64,000 bases of DNA from Bdellovibrio sp. GTDB taxonomy: Bacteria; Bdellovibrionota; Bdellovibrionia; Bdellovibrionales; Bdellovibrionaceae. The stretch spans positions 62,001 through 126,000 of the forward strand of contig JACMRL010000004.1 of assembly GCA_014376435.1 (NCBI GenBank), given 5' to 3'. The notes under the pieces were generated by a model that saw only the letters and a program-made list of their open reading frames with translations, was not told the origin of the DNA and did no database searches. A program made the translations under genes and the position numbers. Positions 62,713-64,000 of the stretch are shown one piece after another. Each line of letters opens with the position of its first letter. Within the stretch, counting starts at the first letter, position 1.

Positions 62713-63846
62713 GATTTTTTTGCCAAGCATTTTTAGCGTCGATTCAATCACTTCGCCTGTGTTAACCTGATTAATATCGATATCAGTTTCTCCATACTTA
62801 GGCTGCACAGTAACTTTTGTAAAGTTTGTTTTATAAGGAGCCCATATCACCGAATTTTGCTCAACGGCTGATTCATGGTCGGCACGATAGATCGCGACTA
62901 AATTTTTCTTTAAAGCGGCCGCTAAATGGACCCACGCCGTGTCGGGCGTGATCACTACGTCTGACAAACTCATCAAAGCAATGTTTTCCGCTAAACTTGT
63001 TAATTCGGAAAATACGCTCCAGTTGAATGAGTGAATTCGACTTTGCCATTGTTTCAAGATGCGTTGGTCGCCCGCGCTGGCTAAGCTGATAATACAAATA
63101 TCCGGATAAACCGATAACGCTTCGATTATTTTTTTAGTCGTATCTAAATTTAAATTTCTTAAGCGCCCACCCGCGAAACAATTTATAGCCACCACGTAGG
63201 TATATTTATCTTTTAATTGCTCGATCTCTTTTTTAGCTTTTACTAAAGCAGTGGCGTACGTAGGCAACTCATAGCTAAAGTCCCTGGAGTTACTGTCCGG
63301 CAAATTCAATAACTGAAAAACTTTTAAGTAACGGTCTGTCACATGATCATTCCTAAAATCGATTCGAATAAATTCAGAGAACACACCACCGGCCGCATCG
63401 CCAAAGCCTATTTTTTTCTCGGCTGATAAAAGACTACTTAAAAAAATCACCCTAGGATTTAAGATATGAGAAGTATTAATAATAAGCTTGTAAGAATTTT
63501 TTTTAAGTTGTTTAAAAAGTTTAATCGTAGAAAATAAGCCCTTTTTAGAAACCTTAACTTCATCGATGAAATTGAAGCTTCTAAATAGATCTTCCGTCGC
63601 GAGTCCACAAACGACCACCAATTTACGGTTAGGATATGCCTGTTTTAAGCTTCTTAAAAAACCAGTCGAGCTTACGCTATCACCTAATTTATCATCTAAG
63701 CGAAGAACTAAGATTAAATTTTGGGTATCTGTTGTAGCAAATTTCGAAAACGGAGCAAAAAAACTTTGCATGAGCGAAAGTTTCAACGTGCGCCCTAGGT
63801 CGATACGTCGGTGATTTAAATGGCGTAAATAAGAATGAATACTCAC
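62707..63846 (-). CDS. Glycosyltransferase family 9 (heptosyltransferase-like)
   Basis: 379 residues. VLRLDDKLGDSVSSTGFLRSLK resembles the RxxxxGD start of family 9 heptosyltransferases, and DVVITPDTAWVHLAAAL is the donor-binding motif. It probably adds heptose or another sugar to LPS core on the inner face of the membrane. GTG start at 63846 overlaps the stop of the preceding gene as GTGA, so coupled translation is likely. Confidence 0.85.
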   Translation of the reverse strand: MSIHSYLRHLNHRRIDLGRTLKLSLMQSFFAPFSKFATTDTQNLILVLRLDDKLGDSVSSTGFLRSLKQAYPNRKLVVVCGLATEDLFRSFNFIDEVKVSKKGLFSTIKLFKQLKKNSYKLIINTSHILNPRVIFLSSLLSAEKKIGFGDAAGGVFSEFIRIDFRNDHVTDRYLKVFQLLNLPDSNSRDFSYELPTYATALVKAKKEIEQLKDKYTYVVAINCFAGGRLRNLNLDTTKKIIEALSVYPDICIISLASAGDQRILKQWQSRIHSFNWSVFSELTSLAENIALMSLSDVVITPDTAWVHLAAALKKNLVAIYRADHESAVEQNSVIWAPYKTNFTKVTVQPKYGETDIDINQVNTGEVIESTLKMLGKKIL

Positions 63847-64000
63847 GGGATTTTAACTAATTTCGATTTTTTTTGTCGGTTACGGATCGCGATCACTAAA
63901 GCCCAGCTAAAAATATAAACCGCACGGATTTTTGCATACTCAAAACTCACGTCGGTTAATTCTGCAATTAAAAATTCAATCTGTAGCCATAAACAACTAA
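63843..64000 (-). CDS. Tail of an unidentified protein (cut by window end)
   Basis: An open frame enters from the right edge and ends with TGA at 63843-63845, overlapping the GTG of the glycosyltransferase (GTGA). The 52 residues include a short hydrophobic stretch (AVYIFSWALVIAI) followed by RNRQKKSKLVKIP, as seen at the end of membrane-associated glycosyltransferases. Probably another LPS gene (inference). Confidence 0.6.
   Translation of the reverse strand, partial: SCLWLQIEFLIAELTDVSFEYAKIRAVYIFSWALVIAIRNRQKKSKLVKIP

Overview
The window is a low- to mid-GC chromosomal segment that looks like a member of the Bdellovibrionota (Bdellovibrio/Pseudobdellovibrio relatives). I infer this from the style of the genes: many small secreted proteins and lipoproteins, AsmA-like and outer-membrane proteins, MreB, a membrane pyrophosphatase, heptosyltransferases, and heavy use of TTA, AAA and AAT codons. 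No 16S rRNA gene or other taxonomic marker is present, so the assignment is an inference.

Left chromosomal part (1-29644). After the start of a secreted protein (cut by the window edge) come a SohB-type protease, a complete oppDFABC oligopeptide importer, tatA, a GDPD-like protein, a large AsmA-like protein, greA, an NrnA-like DHH phosphoesterase, an SDR epimerase overlapping phrB, an ABC1/UbiB kinase, a heme A synthase, a LON-domain protein, a DCC protein, a Nudix hydrolase and a Na/Pi cotransporter. A minus-strand cluster follows: queA, tgt, yajC, secD, secF, recJ, queC and DUF366. It combines Sec export with queuosine synthesis and tRNA exchange. Next to queA lies an unlisted 43-residue membrane microprotein with a folded leader and a strong terminator.

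Accessory island (29722-40259). It starts exactly at the 3' CCA end of a tRNA-Leu(GAG) gene. I read it as three tandem serine-recombinase cassettes of about 3.5, 3.8 and 3.2 kb (called E1, E2 and E3 here). Every boundary carries the tetranucleotide CACC in the same codon phase of the recombinase frame. Each cassette has the same order from left to right: recombinase core, a small translationally coupled ORF, a long nested hairpin, AT-rich DNA (with short palindromes or inverted repeats), different cargo, and finally a detached C-terminal domain of a recombinase. Cargo is a small secreted protein (E1), a DUF523 protein plus a PIN/RHH toxin-antitoxin pair (E2), and a secreted HExxH protein plus a lipoprotein (E3). 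The att site lies inside the recombinase gene, so integration cuts off the C-terminal domain and excision would rejoin it in frame. Only the E1 recombinase core is intact; E2 is frameshifted and E3 has lost about 400 codons.

Right chromosomal part (40260-64000). A truncated-looking membrane protein sits at the island edge. It is followed by a secreted hydrolase-lipocalin fusion, a second secreted alpha/beta hydrolase with an apparent frameshift at its signal peptide, a GT22-like glycosyltransferase, an outer-membrane protein, a hemolysin III homologue, a dienelactone hydrolase, an M14 carboxypeptidase, a FecR-like protein, a WaaE-like glycosyltransferase, mreB, metG, a SpoU methyltransferase, trmO, an MFS transporter, a large metzincin lipoprotein, hppA, pgi, a GT9 heptosyltransferase and the tail of another gene cut by the window end. 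Most of these are envelope, cell-shape, tRNA-modification and central-metabolism functions.
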